22,826 nucleotides of DNA from a virus. The position numbers and the translations under genes are program-made. The stretch is from IMG/VR virus record IMGVR_UViG_3300025907_000030, positions 1-22,826 of that record; one strand, given 5' to 3'. Below, piece by piece: positions 1 through 6,669 of this stretch; within the stretch, counting starts at the first letter, position 1; each line of letters begins with the position of its first letter. The notes beneath the pieces were generated by a model. That model searched no databases, was not told the origin of the DNA, and saw only the letters and a list, made by a program, of their open reading frames with translations.

Positions 1-81
1 AAGGGTAGCAATGCCGCATTGGCCTCTTTGCTAAATGCTTTGGCAAGTTACGGTCTTGTGTTAGATACTACAACAGCTTGA
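1..81 (+). CDS. C-terminal end of a virion-region protein (partial)
   Basis: Frame 1 is open from the window edge to TGA at 79-81 and encodes 26 residues (LNALASYGLVLDTTTA at the end). The Ala/Leu-rich ending resembles the C-termini of small phage structural proteins, but too little is visible to name it. The next gene begins 7 bases downstream on the same strand, so it belongs to the rightward virion block. The 5' part lies outside the window. Confidence 0.6.
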   Translation, partial: KGSNAALASLLNALASYGLVLDTTTA

Positions 82-88
82 GGGTCAG

Positions 89-292
89 ATGATAGATAAC
101 AATACTATGATTGAAGTGGTAATGACTGCCCAACAATGGAATGCAGTATTGACCTATTTGGCAGAGGGTCCATATAAGTTAGTTGCTCCATTGGTGAATG
201 ATATACAGCAACAATGTCAACGTTATGACACTGATAGTATTCGCCATCGAACCAATGGTGAAATTATTCCTCCTGGCCAGGAGTTAGCATGA
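89..292 (+). CDS. small phage protein, function unknown (67 aa)
   Basis: The gene encodes 67 aa, with AGGG (82-85) as a modest ribosome binding site before ATG 89. It is predicted mostly helical around MTAQQWNAVLTYLAEGPYK. Short phage proteins with a 'T-x-x-E/Q-W-N-x-x-L' helix are common next to tail genes, but I know no established function. The stop TGA (290-292) overlaps the ATG of the next gene (289) as ATGA, indicating translational coupling. A perfect 14-bp palindrome at 270-283 lies inside its 3' end and also supplies the Shine-Dalgarno sequence for the next gene. Confidence 0.7.
   Translation: MIDNNTMIEVVMTAQQWNAVLTYLAEGPYKLVAPLVNDIQQQCQRYDTDSIRHRTNGEIIPPGQELA
270..283. repeat. CTCCTGGCCAGGAG perfect palindrome, also the RBS of the next gene
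   Basis: This is a 14-bp perfect palindrome made of the genome-wide 8-mer CTCCTGGC and its complement. The GGAG (280-283) lies 5 bases before ATG 289, so the site doubles as a ribosome binding site. Folded as RNA, the palindrome could hide that site. The identical palindrome occurs at 14983-14996 inside a - strand gene. Confidence 0.75.
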
Positions 293-2016
293 GCGATCCT
301 ATCATCAACAACATCACTATTTCGGTTACTGGAACCATAGATTCATCTATGGTGATTTCGCTAGATACATCAGGATTAGTTGTAGTTGATACTATACCAA
401 TACCACCAGAACCCACACCACCGCCAATACCAGCAGCGGAAACTTTGACTGTTGAATTAACTTATCAAGGCAAAGTTTATTTGTTCGATGAAAGTATTGG
501 CATTGATTTAGGTGATTATGTAGAACCTGGTGGTCATTTCGTTCAGATGTGTATGCTAACCATACATCCTGAATTGCCAGGATTTAGAGTGATGTTCCGT
601 CCCGATGCTAATGGTCACCGTGAAGAAGTAGTATTTGAATTAGGCGGAGTATTTGGCAACCCTACGCCATTTAATATGCTAGATTATACAGTCAAGATCA
701 AAAGAGGCGGCCAGGAGGTTGCTAATATTGCTGCGCCCTGTCATTATTGGAATGCAAGATGGCGTTGGCAATCCGCGCCACGTCCCATTATCTATTCAGT
801 GGATGATTTGATGGGTGATATATTGCCTTGCTATAGTGAAGAATTATTTGGTGATAAGATACCTTTGTCGGTGCCACGAACTTATACTAAGCCAATGGAC
901 CTAGCTGGCATTACACCATACATACCCAGCACTGGCGAGCGTGATGAAATTGGCTTGTTTACTGAAGCACAAGCCGAATATCTCTGTCAAAGAACTCAAA
1001 CCGCATGGGCATCAGTTCAGGCACAACTAGAGGCATCCGGCACTATACCTTGGCATTTTCGCGATGAGAAAACTAACGCACCATTAGATGTCAACGAATA
1101 TCCGCAAGCAACTATGTATGGTTCTACTGGCGATCCGTTGATTAAAAATCCGACCAGTCCAATAACATTAGATGATTCGCATGAAGGATCATTTGCTTTC
1201 TTGTCATTTGCATTGACAGGAGATCCATATGCCCTAGAAGAAATGCAATTCTATACGACATATAACACTATTTGTGTGCCGCCTAACGCTAGACAAAACT
1301 GGAACCTTGGCCATGCAGTAAGAGCAGTAGCATGGGCATTACGCGCATTAGCACAAAATGCTACGATGACACCAGTAGAAGTGCCGTCCTGGCTTATGCC
1401 GAGTGAATACTTCAAAACGTTGTTAGATCAAGAACGTGAATGGTTTATGACGCGATGGGTTGGTAGCACTACTCCACCAGCTAGTAACTTCAACATAGTT
1501 AGTGATGGCAATGGTGCACCGGCATCGCCACCTATTCCTGCTAATGGCTACGTATCAATTTGGATGGAAGATTTTCTTTCGGCAGTATTAGGTTGGATTG
1601 TTTGTGCTGGCCATGAAGATTGGCGCCCAATCATGAATTGGAAAGCCAAAGATATAATGGCAAGAACAAATGGAATATCAGGATGGGTTCGTGCAGTGCC
1701 AACATTGTATACTATGGTGATAAGAGGAACATCATCTGGGCCTTATGCTGATGATTGGTTGGAAGCATGGCAACTCAATGAACAATTTCAATCTACTAAA
1801 GTTAAATATACTGATGCCAATGCATTTCCAACTACACTAGATTTGACTTATCCCAGCTATATTATGGGAGCATTAGCATTGTTGAGTGCTGCTGGCGCGC
1901 CAGGAGCAGATGACAGTTACGCTTGGATACTTGAGCAAATGCAAAAGAATGTTGTAGCTAATAGCAAATATCCTAGACGTAAATGGGCAATTGCTCCTGG
2001 CCCGGTATCTGTGTAA
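289..2016 (+). CDS. virion-associated protein, possible glycan-active alpha-toroid (575 aa)
   Basis: The 575-aa protein sits between small virion genes and the tail-fibre gene, so it is probably part of the particle or tail tip. Residues about 1-30 are Ile/Thr/Ser-rich; residues about 38-50 form a proline linker (PPEPTPPPIPAA); residues about 50-150 look beta-rich. The remainder is helical with repeated Trp/Leu helices (for example WNLGHAVRAVAWALRALAQ, and a late segment ending in ALALLSAAGAPGADD), a pattern like (alpha/alpha)n-toroid polysaccharide lyases. I cannot identify catalytic residues, so enzyme activity is only a guess. Start ATG 289 overlaps the preceding stop and has GGAG 5 bases upstream. 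It ends 11 bases before the next gene. Confidence 0.75.
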   Translation: MSDPIINNITISVTGTIDSSMVISLDTSGLVVVDTIPIPPEPTPPPIPAAETLTVELTYQGKVYLFDESIGIDLGDYVEPGGHFVQMCMLTIHPELPGFRVMFRPDANGHREEVVFELGGVFGNPTPFNMLDYTVKIKRGGQEVANIAAPCHYWNARWRWQSAPRPIIYSVDDLMGDILPCYSEELFGDKIPLSVPRTYTKPMDLAGITPYIPSTGERDEIGLFTEAQAEYLCQRTQTAWASVQAQLEASGTIPWHFRDEKTNAPLDVNEYPQATMYGSTGDPLIKNPTSPITLDDSHEGSFAFLSFALTGDPYALEEMQFYTTYNTICVPPNARQNWNLGHAVRAVAWALRALAQNATMTPVEVPSWLMPSEYFKTLLDQEREWFMTRWVGSTTPPASNFNIVSDGNGAPASPPIPANGYVSIWMEDFLSAVLGWIVCAGHEDWRPIMNWKAKDIMARTNGISGWVRAVPTLYTMVIRGTSSGPYADDWLEAWQLNEQFQSTKVKYTDANAFPTTLDLTYPSYIMGALALLSAAGAPGADDSYAWILEQMQKNVVANSKYPRRKWAIAPGPVSV

Positions 2017-2027
2017 GGAATAGTTGA

Positions 2028-3086
2028 ATGCCAGCTAATTGGTTTAATCGTTTTACGAAATGGTGGGCTTCAAGCGGCACTCTACAAGACCCTAGTGATA
2101 CTCAAGCTGCCGCTGGTTGGTCTTATATTGGTCAAGCGCCACCTACTATTGAACAATTCAATTCTGTTCAGCAGTGGAATGATCAAAAAGATAACTACCT
2201 GTATGGTCAGATCGCCAGCGTATTGGCTTGGGGTGGACAAACCCCAATAGATACTAATCCCAATACGTTGCGCGATGCGATTAGCGGTAAGTTCAAAACT
2301 GTGCTTACTGCTAACACTAATTACTATATTGATATTGCTGGTAATGATACTACTGGAACTGGTGCGGTTGGTTTGCCTTGGCGAACATTACAATTCGCAG
2401 TCAATTGGATAACATCGCATATTGATCCGGCAGGCTTTACTGTCAATCTTCAATTGAAAACTGCGGGGACTTATGCGCAGGTTATTTTCTCAATTCCCAT
2501 TAACGGAATGTGGATGATTACTGGTGATAAACTTAACCCCAGAAACTATATCGTAAAGAATACTGATGGCCCTGCAATCCAAGCAACTCAAAGTTTAGTA
2601 GTTGTTGCTCAAGGGCTTTCAGTAGAAGGCACAGGCATTAGCACTGGACAAGATTACAAGACTCTTGGTTATGGCTTATATGCCAGTAGAAGTGCTGTAA
2701 TTTATTACGATGCTGTTGCACTTGGTCCATGTTCACATGGACAAATGGTGGCAGATAATGGTGCCGTAATATATCCGTTCAATACCACACTAACTACATT
2801 GAGTGTTTATGGTTCAGCACCAAATATGATTTCTTCAGCATCTGGAGCTAGTATTACATTAGTCAGCGTAACAACTACATTCACTGGTTCTCCAAATTAT
2901 TCTTCAGCAATAATACAAGCAGGAGCGGTAGGGCAAGTGAATGCAACGACCTGGCCTACATCTGGAACTGTCACTGGAGCAAAATACAATGCATTTCTTA
3001 ATGGCATTATTACCACAAGCAATGGAGGGGCTACGCTACCAGGCAGCGTAGCAGGAACAGTTGGAACTGGTGGACAAATACTCTAA
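2028..3086 (+). CDS. tail fibre / tailspike-like protein with beta-helix segment (352 aa)
   Basis: The 352-aa protein probably acts in host recognition. The N-terminus (about 1-90: FNRFTKWW, then AAGWSYIGQAPPTIEQFN) resembles particle-anchoring ends of phage tail proteins. From about residue 103 the segment YYIDIAGNDTTGTGAVGLPW, followed by RTLQFAVNWI, matches the entry motif of right-handed beta-helix tailspikes. The rest is Gly/Ser/Thr/Val-rich with short beta repeats. No catalytic Asp/Glu pair can be assigned by eye, so it may bind glycans without cutting them. AAGGA at 2015-2019 serves ATG 2028. The C-terminus is Gly/Thr-rich without an obvious intramolecular chaperone domain. Confidence 0.8.
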   Translation: MPANWFNRFTKWWASSGTLQDPSDTQAAAGWSYIGQAPPTIEQFNSVQQWNDQKDNYLYGQIASVLAWGGQTPIDTNPNTLRDAISGKFKTVLTANTNYYIDIAGNDTTGTGAVGLPWRTLQFAVNWITSHIDPAGFTVNLQLKTAGTYAQVIFSIPINGMWMITGDKLNPRNYIVKNTDGPAIQATQSLVVVAQGLSVEGTGISTGQDYKTLGYGLYASRSAVIYYDAVALGPCSHGQMVADNGAVIYPFNTTLTTLSVYGSAPNMISSASGASITLVSVTTTFTGSPNYSSAIIQAGAVGQVNATTWPTSGTVTGAKYNAFLNGIITTSNGGATLPGSVAGTVGTGGQIL

Positions 3087-3099
3087 TAGGAGAAGCACT

Positions 3100-3279
3100 G
3101 TGTCTGATGAAATCAATGTCTTACCTGCCGACCCACTCGCTACAGTCCCGCCTGTAGTTAATTTACACGCTATTCCTGAAGAAGTTGTGGCCAATGCTAA
3201 TGCTCTGATTGAACAGGCCAATATAGAAATGGGCAGAGTGCCTCCGCCAGGAGCAAAAACAGAGGAACAAAAAGAATGA
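3100..3279 (+). CDS. small acidic protein, function unknown (59 aa)
   Basis: The start is GTG 3100, preceded by an excellent AGGAGAAG (3088-3095). A longer reading frame runs back into the tail-fibre gene, but the ribosome binding site and the 13-base gap after the previous stop favour GTG. The 59-aa product begins MSDEINVLPADPLATVPP, has one helix (about 25-44), and ends in a charged Lys/Glu tail. It contains one GCCAGGAG word (3246-3253), read as Pro-Pro-Gly-Ala. TGA 3277-3279 overlaps the next ATG. Function unknown; a small virion or lysis-region protein is possible from position only. Confidence 0.7.
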   Translation: MSDEINVLPADPLATVPPVVNLHAIPEEVVANANALIEQANIEMGRVPPPGAKTEEQKE

Positions 3280-3452
3280 GTATTGTCACGTTACTGCTAA
3301 TTATACTTGTGATATTTATATTGATGGGTGGATGGGGATGGCATTCAGGTTATTATAACAGCTCGCCATATGGGCCTTATTATGGTGGTGGTATAGGTAT
3401 TGTTGTATTGATAGTGATATTGTTGCTTATATTTGGCGGACGCATTTGGTAA
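3276..3452 (+). CDS. DUF3309-like small membrane protein (58 aa)
   Basis: The 58-aa protein starts at ATG 3276 (ATGA overlap with the previous stop). It has two hydrophobic segments, about residues 3-17 (IVTLLLIILVIFILMGG) and 40-54 (IGIVVLIVILLLIF). They flank a Trp/Tyr/Gly loop (WGWHSGYYNSSPYGPYYGGG). This layout, with a WxxHS...YGP...GG loop followed by a second helix and Gly-Arg-Ile at the end, is that of the DUF3309 family of small bacterial membrane proteins. Molecular function is unknown for the family. It stops directly against the next ATG (3453). Confidence 0.75.
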   Translation: MSIVTLLLIILVIFILMGGWGWHSGYYNSSPYGPYYGGGIGIVVLIVILLLIFGGRIW

Positions 3453-3671
3453 ATGTCCGAAACGAATGGCAATGGTAGACATGGGTTAATTGGCAGGATA
3501 AGCGACAAACTTATTTCCGTATTACCACCAGCATTTTTATTACTGGTAATTATCAATATTATATTTCTTGGATTTGTAGTATGGTTCATCAATAATAATG
3601 CTGAACAACGCAATGCTTTGCTCACTGAAATCGTGCGCAAGTGTTTATTGCAACAGGAAAGGATAAAGTAA
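3453..3671 (+). CDS. single-pass membrane protein, function unknown (72 aa)
   Basis: The 72-aa protein has a polar N-terminus (MSETNGNGRHGLIGRISDK), one transmembrane helix (about 23-46, PPAFLLLVIINIIFLGFVVW), and a charged, probably coiled-coil C-terminus. Its ATG immediately follows the stop of the DUF3309-like gene with no spacer, and its stop TAA (3669-3671) shares a base with the next ATG. The position after tail genes and the N-in/C-out-type shape would fit a lysis accessory protein such as a holin or inner-membrane spanin. No diagnostic motif supports this, so function is left open. Confidence 0.7.
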   Translation: MSETNGNGRHGLIGRISDKLISVLPPAFLLLVIINIIFLGFVVWFINNNAEQRNALLTEIVRKCLLQQERIK

Positions 3672-3766
3672 TGGCATGTGGTGCCTGCACTAAAATACGT
3701 TCAATAGTTATCAATTACATTAGAATGCCGGTAAAAACCAAACCTTTACCGATAAAGAAAATTTAA
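3671..3766 (+). CDS. 31-aa basic microprotein with CGAC motif
   Basis: ATG 3671 overlaps the previous stop (TAATG), and the frame stops at 3764-3766, directly against the TTG start of the next gene. The product is MACGACTKIRSIVINYI followed by a Lys/Pro-rich tail, with a Cys-x-x-Cys pair at residues 3 and 6. The exact tiling between two convincing genes is the main evidence that it is translated. A one-metal site or a dimer through the cysteines is possible. Function unknown. Confidence 0.5.
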   Translation: MACGACTKIRSIVINYIRMPVKTKPLPIKKI

Positions 3767-4060
3767 TTGTTTTCTAAAATTGCCGAATGGGGTTCTGCGG
3801 CGGCCGGGACTGGCATTGCCTTTTGCATTGCCTTGATACTTATTATTGTATGGATAATATCCGGACCAATATTTAATTGGTCAGATACTTGGCAACTGGT
3901 GATCAATACCGCTACAACAATCATCACGTTTCTAATGGTGTTCTTATTACAGCACACGCAAAATCGCGACACCAATGCAATTCAATTAAAACTTGATGAA
4001 TTAATTCGCGCCAGTGAAAGAGCCGATAATAGAGCAATTGGTATTGAGAAACGCATCTGA
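3767..4060 (+). CDS. low-affinity iron permease family-like membrane protein (97 aa)
   Basis: The 97-aa protein starts at TTG 3767, immediately after the preceding stop. It has two transmembrane helices, about residues 14-35 and 44-62. The stretch FNWSDTWQLVINTATTI, then TFLMVFLLQHTQNRD and later QLKLDELIRA, is the hallmark of the low-affinity iron permease family (Pfam Iron_permease, PF04120) as I know it. Bacterial members are somewhat longer, so this is a compact version missing some of the C-terminal tail. Transport activity is poorly established for bacterial members. It is the last gene of the rightward block. In a phage it could be cargo affecting host metal uptake or a repurposed small membrane protein. 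Confidence 0.8.
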   Translation: MFSKIAEWGSAAAGTGIAFCIALILIIVWIISGPIFNWSDTWQLVINTATTIITFLMVFLLQHTQNRDTNAIQLKLDELIRASERADNRAIGIEKRI

Positions 4061-4080
4061 TGTCAAGTAATACAAATGAA

Positions 4081-4112
4081 AAGCGCACCAACAACTAAAT
4101 GTTAGTGCGCTT
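4081..4112 (-). terminator. intrinsic terminator of the leftward transcript
   Basis: Arms 4081-4093 and 4100-4112 form a 13-bp stem around a 6-base loop. One position is C.A on the + strand but G.U in a - strand RNA. The - strand RNA runs from the stem into UUUUC (the end of the stem plus 4078-4080), a short U-tract. It may also slow rightward transcription leaving the gene that ends at 4060, but the + strand has only two Ts after the stem. Confidence 0.7.
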
Positions 4113-4114
4113 CC

Positions 4115-4312
4115 CGCGCGTCCATCGAATATGAGTAGTTTGTTCCTCGCGCGCCAATCATACCCGGCCCGAACTTATGCTCCGCAGCATACATTTAGTT
4201 CGTTGATCGCCTCTACGATACCGAGCAGGATCATCTATTTACATAAGTAAATAGCTCTCTGCTGCGGAAGTAGAAGCGATCTAGGCGTCGGACGCGCGAG
4301 GAAGCGCAACTA
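4115..4312 (-). ncRNA. candidate multi-helix structured RNA between the convergent gene blocks
   Basis: No gene lies in 4061-4355. A closing stem pairs 4136-4140 + 4143-4153 with 4293-4303 + 4308-4312 (5 bp plus 11 bp, split by an internal loop). Inside it are hairpin A (4170-4181 with 4186-4191 and 4197-4202) and a long arm B: 4205-4216 with 4270-4281, 4221-4228 with 4259-4267, and tip stem 4235-4242 with 4247-4254. Arm B has a C.A mismatch (4211/4275) that becomes G.U on the - strand, as in the adjacent terminator, so a - strand RNA is favoured. It could be a 3' UTR protecting the helicase mRNA, a processed small RNA, or a DNA cruciform or origin. I recognise no known RNA family. Confidence 0.6.
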
Positions 4313-4355
4313 TCCTTATAGAGAAATACCTAGGTCGCGTCGAGTAACGATACCG

Positions 4356-5807
4356 CTATTCCTCTAAAAATCTTACGACGTCAGTCAAATTACGAAACGC
4401 TATTGAATCTTTCTGCTTATTCAACAGTGCTCTCAACAATTTATCATCTACAGTATTAGGCACTACCATATCATGATATGTTACTTTATCGTTTTGACCA
4501 ATACGATGGTTGCGATCTTCTGCCTGAATTCTATCGGTAGCCGACCAACTATTGCTGTAAAAGATAGTTGTTGTTGCTTCATTGAGCGTTAGTCCTATTC
4601 CGCCAGTAGCAGTGGTCATTACTAGAGCCTTCAAATGAGGTTCTTTTCTCCAACGATCTATTTCCGCCATACGATTGTTACCATCAACTAATGATGATAT
4701 ACCAATAGAACCAATACCAGCATTGGCTAAAGCTAATACCACCAATTCTACATCTTTAATGAAACGACAAAATACAATCACCTTGCTACTGGCCTCATCG
4801 ACTATTTCAGCCACGTATGATGCTCTATTGGATGGTATTGTTTCGACGTGTTGTCTAGACAATAAATATTGCGTTTTACCGTCTGATTGAATTCTTTCAG
4901 AACTATTCAAGTGACCACAAAGTATTTGTTGTAGTCGTATTATTCTAGTCACAGCCATTGTTGCATCTACGATGGTTCCATTCTTCAACTCAATTATCAA
5001 TTCTTCTTCTAGTTGCCGATATAATTTAAATTGCTCCATAGTCGGCGATATTTCATGTCTCACATATACTTTATCAGGCAAGTCTAAACAATCCTTCTTG
5101 CGCTTAGAATAAATATGAGGTGCAATATTTTTGGCCAATATAGTTTCGTTTCGGTATCCTTTGATCTCTCTATTCTCAAATCCACCCATTACACAAAACA
5201 TAGCCTTAAATGCGGTATATGATCTAGTGCCGATAATGTTCGGATCAAGAAACTTAAATTGAGAGAACAAATTTTCAATACCTTCTTCTGCCTCTGTTCC
5301 GGTAGCGATACGTCTGATCTTGGCAAATTTGCTCAACTCTATGGCTGATTTTGTTCTGATGGCGGTAGGATTTTTGATCTTATGGCTTTCATCTATAGCC
5401 AAATAAGCCTTTCTTCTGGCGCTAAGTATTCGTTTGAGATACTCCCGGCCAGTAGTTGTGGATATAGCTTCGATGTTCATCAAGAACACCAGTGTTTTTC
5501 CAGAGTTCAAAATGGCTTTGGTTTCCGCTTCACGTTTTTCTTTGTCTTGACCTGATCGCCAAATCTGTATTCCTATCTTCTCAATATTAGGACAATGAAT
5601 GAAAAACTCTGACTTCCAATTTACGTGAACGTTATTGGGAGCCAATATAATCGCACAATTGATTTCTTCTCGTTCAATCAGATGACTGATTTCATGGATA
5701 ATGATAGCTGATTTGCCGGTCCCCATCTCCATGAACCAAGCAAATGCAGTTTTATCGTATGCAACATTTAGTGCTTCTTTTTGATGGAAGTATAGTTCAG
5801 GTTGCAT
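4356..5807 (-). CDS. SNF2-type superfamily 2 DNA helicase/ATPase (483 aa)
   Basis: This is an ATP-driven DNA translocase, probably in phage replication, recombination or repair. The 483 aa carry Walker A MGTGKS (28-33), Walker B DESH (139-142), motif III as TGTE (169-172, where TGTP is usual), motif IV VIVFCRF (343-349), motif V TGGIGLTL (401-408), and motif VI QAEDRNHRIGQ (428-438) with the arginine fingers. The RNHRIGQ form is typical of SNF2 enzymes. Both RecA-like lobes are present with no extra domains, as in compact phage versions. Start ATG 5807 is preceded by AAGGA overlapping the stop of the zinc-ribbon gene 7 bases upstream. It is the last gene of the leftward replication block. Confidence 0.93.
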   Translation of the reverse strand: MQPELYFHQKEALNVAYDKTAFAWFMEMGTGKSAIIIHEISHLIEREEINCAIILAPNNVHVNWKSEFFIHCPNIEKIGIQIWRSGQDKEKREAETKAILNSGKTLVFLMNIEAISTTTGREYLKRILSARRKAYLAIDESHKIKNPTAIRTKSAIELSKFAKIRRIATGTEAEEGIENLFSQFKFLDPNIIGTRSYTAFKAMFCVMGGFENREIKGYRNETILAKNIAPHIYSKRKKDCLDLPDKVYVRHEISPTMEQFKLYRQLEEELIIELKNGTIVDATMAVTRIIRLQQILCGHLNSSERIQSDGKTQYLLSRQHVETIPSNRASYVAEIVDEASSKVIVFCRFIKDVELVVLALANAGIGSIGISSLVDGNNRMAEIDRWRKEPHLKALVMTTATGGIGLTLNEATTTIFYSNSWSATDRIQAEDRNHRIGQNDKVTYHDMVVPNTVDDKLLRALLNKQKDSIAFRNLTDVVRFLEE

Positions 5808-5814
5808 TTATTGC

Positions 5815-6141
5815 TTATCCTTTACATGTTGAACAATAGTGGTATTTTTTATCGGATAAATTCGGCACTTTGAATCTTTTGTTACAAATATAGCAGCGCC
5901 GATATCGTTTAATTATATCAAAATTTTGTCGTATTTCTTTATTGGCTTTCAAATAACGTTTGCGTTTTAATTTCGGCTTAACACTTGGTGGTTTAATGAT
6001 TGGAATTTCAAACCAAGTTTTTGTATTGTTATCAATTGGCATTCCAAATTGATTTAATTCATTTTCCACAATATATTTGATCACAGGCTCAATATATGCA
6101 GGTTTAATAATTGATTTGCCGTTAAGTATCACATACTTCAT
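5815..6141 (-). CDS. zinc-ribbon protein (108 aa)
   Basis: The 108-aa basic protein has a C-terminal four-cysteine knuckle, CYIC (83-86) and CSTC (103-106), spaced like a zinc ribbon, after a Lys/Arg-rich stretch (about 55-82). This suggests binding of nucleic acid or a replication partner. Start ATG 6141 overlaps the stop of a 30-aa gene (ATGA). The helicase gene follows after 7 bases, so the two are probably co-translated. No family can be named; a helicase accessory factor or a transcription factor are both possible. Confidence 0.75.
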   Translation of the reverse strand: MKYVILNGKSIIKPAYIEPVIKYIVENELNQFGMPIDNNTKTWFEIPIIKPPSVKPKLKRKRYLKANKEIRQNFDIIKRYRRCYICNKRFKVPNLSDKKYHYCSTCKG

Positions 6142-6230
6142 TGTTTTCTCGTTTCCGTTATCGTTTTCGATAAAGCGGTTTCTAGGGCGGTTGTAGTGTT
6201 CTCATTATTCCATTCATCTCCATATTTCAT
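6138..6230 (-). CDS. 30-aa microprotein tiled between two zinc-finger genes
   Basis: ATG 6230 overlaps the stop of the upstream gene as ATGA, and its own TGA (6138-6140) overlaps the next ATG as ATGA. The product is MKYGDEWNNENTTTALETAL followed by a charged tail, largely helical. Nothing marks its function. The exact tiling at both ends, in an operon that uses the same junction throughout, is the evidence that it is translated. Confidence 0.5.
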   Translation of the reverse strand: MKYGDEWNNENTTTALETALSKTITETRKQ

Positions 6231-6550
6231 TCTATGCTGCTTTCATCTTCGATGCCGATAGCCTCATGATCATCATATCCAAATATGCCATTGCCTCTAT
6301 AATAATTGGTTCTATCATCCATCTTTAGAATATTTTGAGGATGATAAACATGATCGCTCATAGGCTTGCGAATGGCTTGTCCAGCAGTATTTACATAACT
6401 AAAATTTTGGATCTGTTTAGTATTTTTGATATTCTTTATTTTGGTAGAATGATGATAGTGGTATAAAACTCTACAGTTTTCAGAGCAAAATTTAGCATTT
6501 GTTCTACTGGTAACATGCGATTTATTACATTGAGCGCAAATAATAATCAT
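6227..6550 (-). CDS. small zinc-finger protein (107 aa)
   Basis: The N-terminus carries CAQC (5-8) and CSENC (22-26), followed by RVLYHYHH. This 'FCS-x-x-C-R' treble-clef/zinc-ribbon form is seen in many phage and bacterial proteins that bind nucleic acid or protein. The remainder (about 40-107) is polar and probably disordered or weakly folded, with an acidic end. Start ATG 6550 has GGGAG upstream. A 12-bp hairpin (6566-6624) lies in its leader, after the polymerase gene, and may separate its expression from the polymerase. Confidence 0.7.
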   Translation of the reverse strand: MIIICAQCNKSHVTSRTNAKFCSENCRVLYHYHHSTKIKNIKNTKQIQNFSYVNTAGQAIRKPMSDHVYHPQNILKMDDRTNYYRGNGIFGYDDHEAIGIEDESSIE

Positions 6551-6565
6551 TCTATTTCTCCCGCT

Positions 6566-6624
6566 CTACCCGTTAAAGAATAGCCTACGTCCGAGCTATC
6601 GTCTAGAGCCTATTTAACGGGTAG
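6566..6624 (-). promoter_or_regulatory. 12-bp stem-loop between the polymerase gene and the next gene
   Basis: Arms 6566-6577 and 6613-6624 are perfectly complementary over 12 bp around a 35-base loop. It follows the polymerase stop (6670) by 46 bases and precedes ATG 6550 by 16. There is no U-tract, so it looks like a stability or processing element or a leader structure and not an intrinsic terminator. Confidence 0.55.
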
Positions 6625-6669
6625 TAATACTATGCCAAGTATTGCGCAACCTATGTAAATCTATAGGAT

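Noticed and set aside
3036-3640. Frames on the - strand opposite the small virion genes
   Set aside because: They have no ribosome binding sites, oppose well-tiled + strand genes, and have low-complexity translations.
4060-4098. 12-codon + strand frame overlapping the iron-permease-like stop (TGATG)
   Set aside because: It runs into the terminator stem, is too short to judge and has no separate ribosome binding site; chance overlap is the simpler reading.
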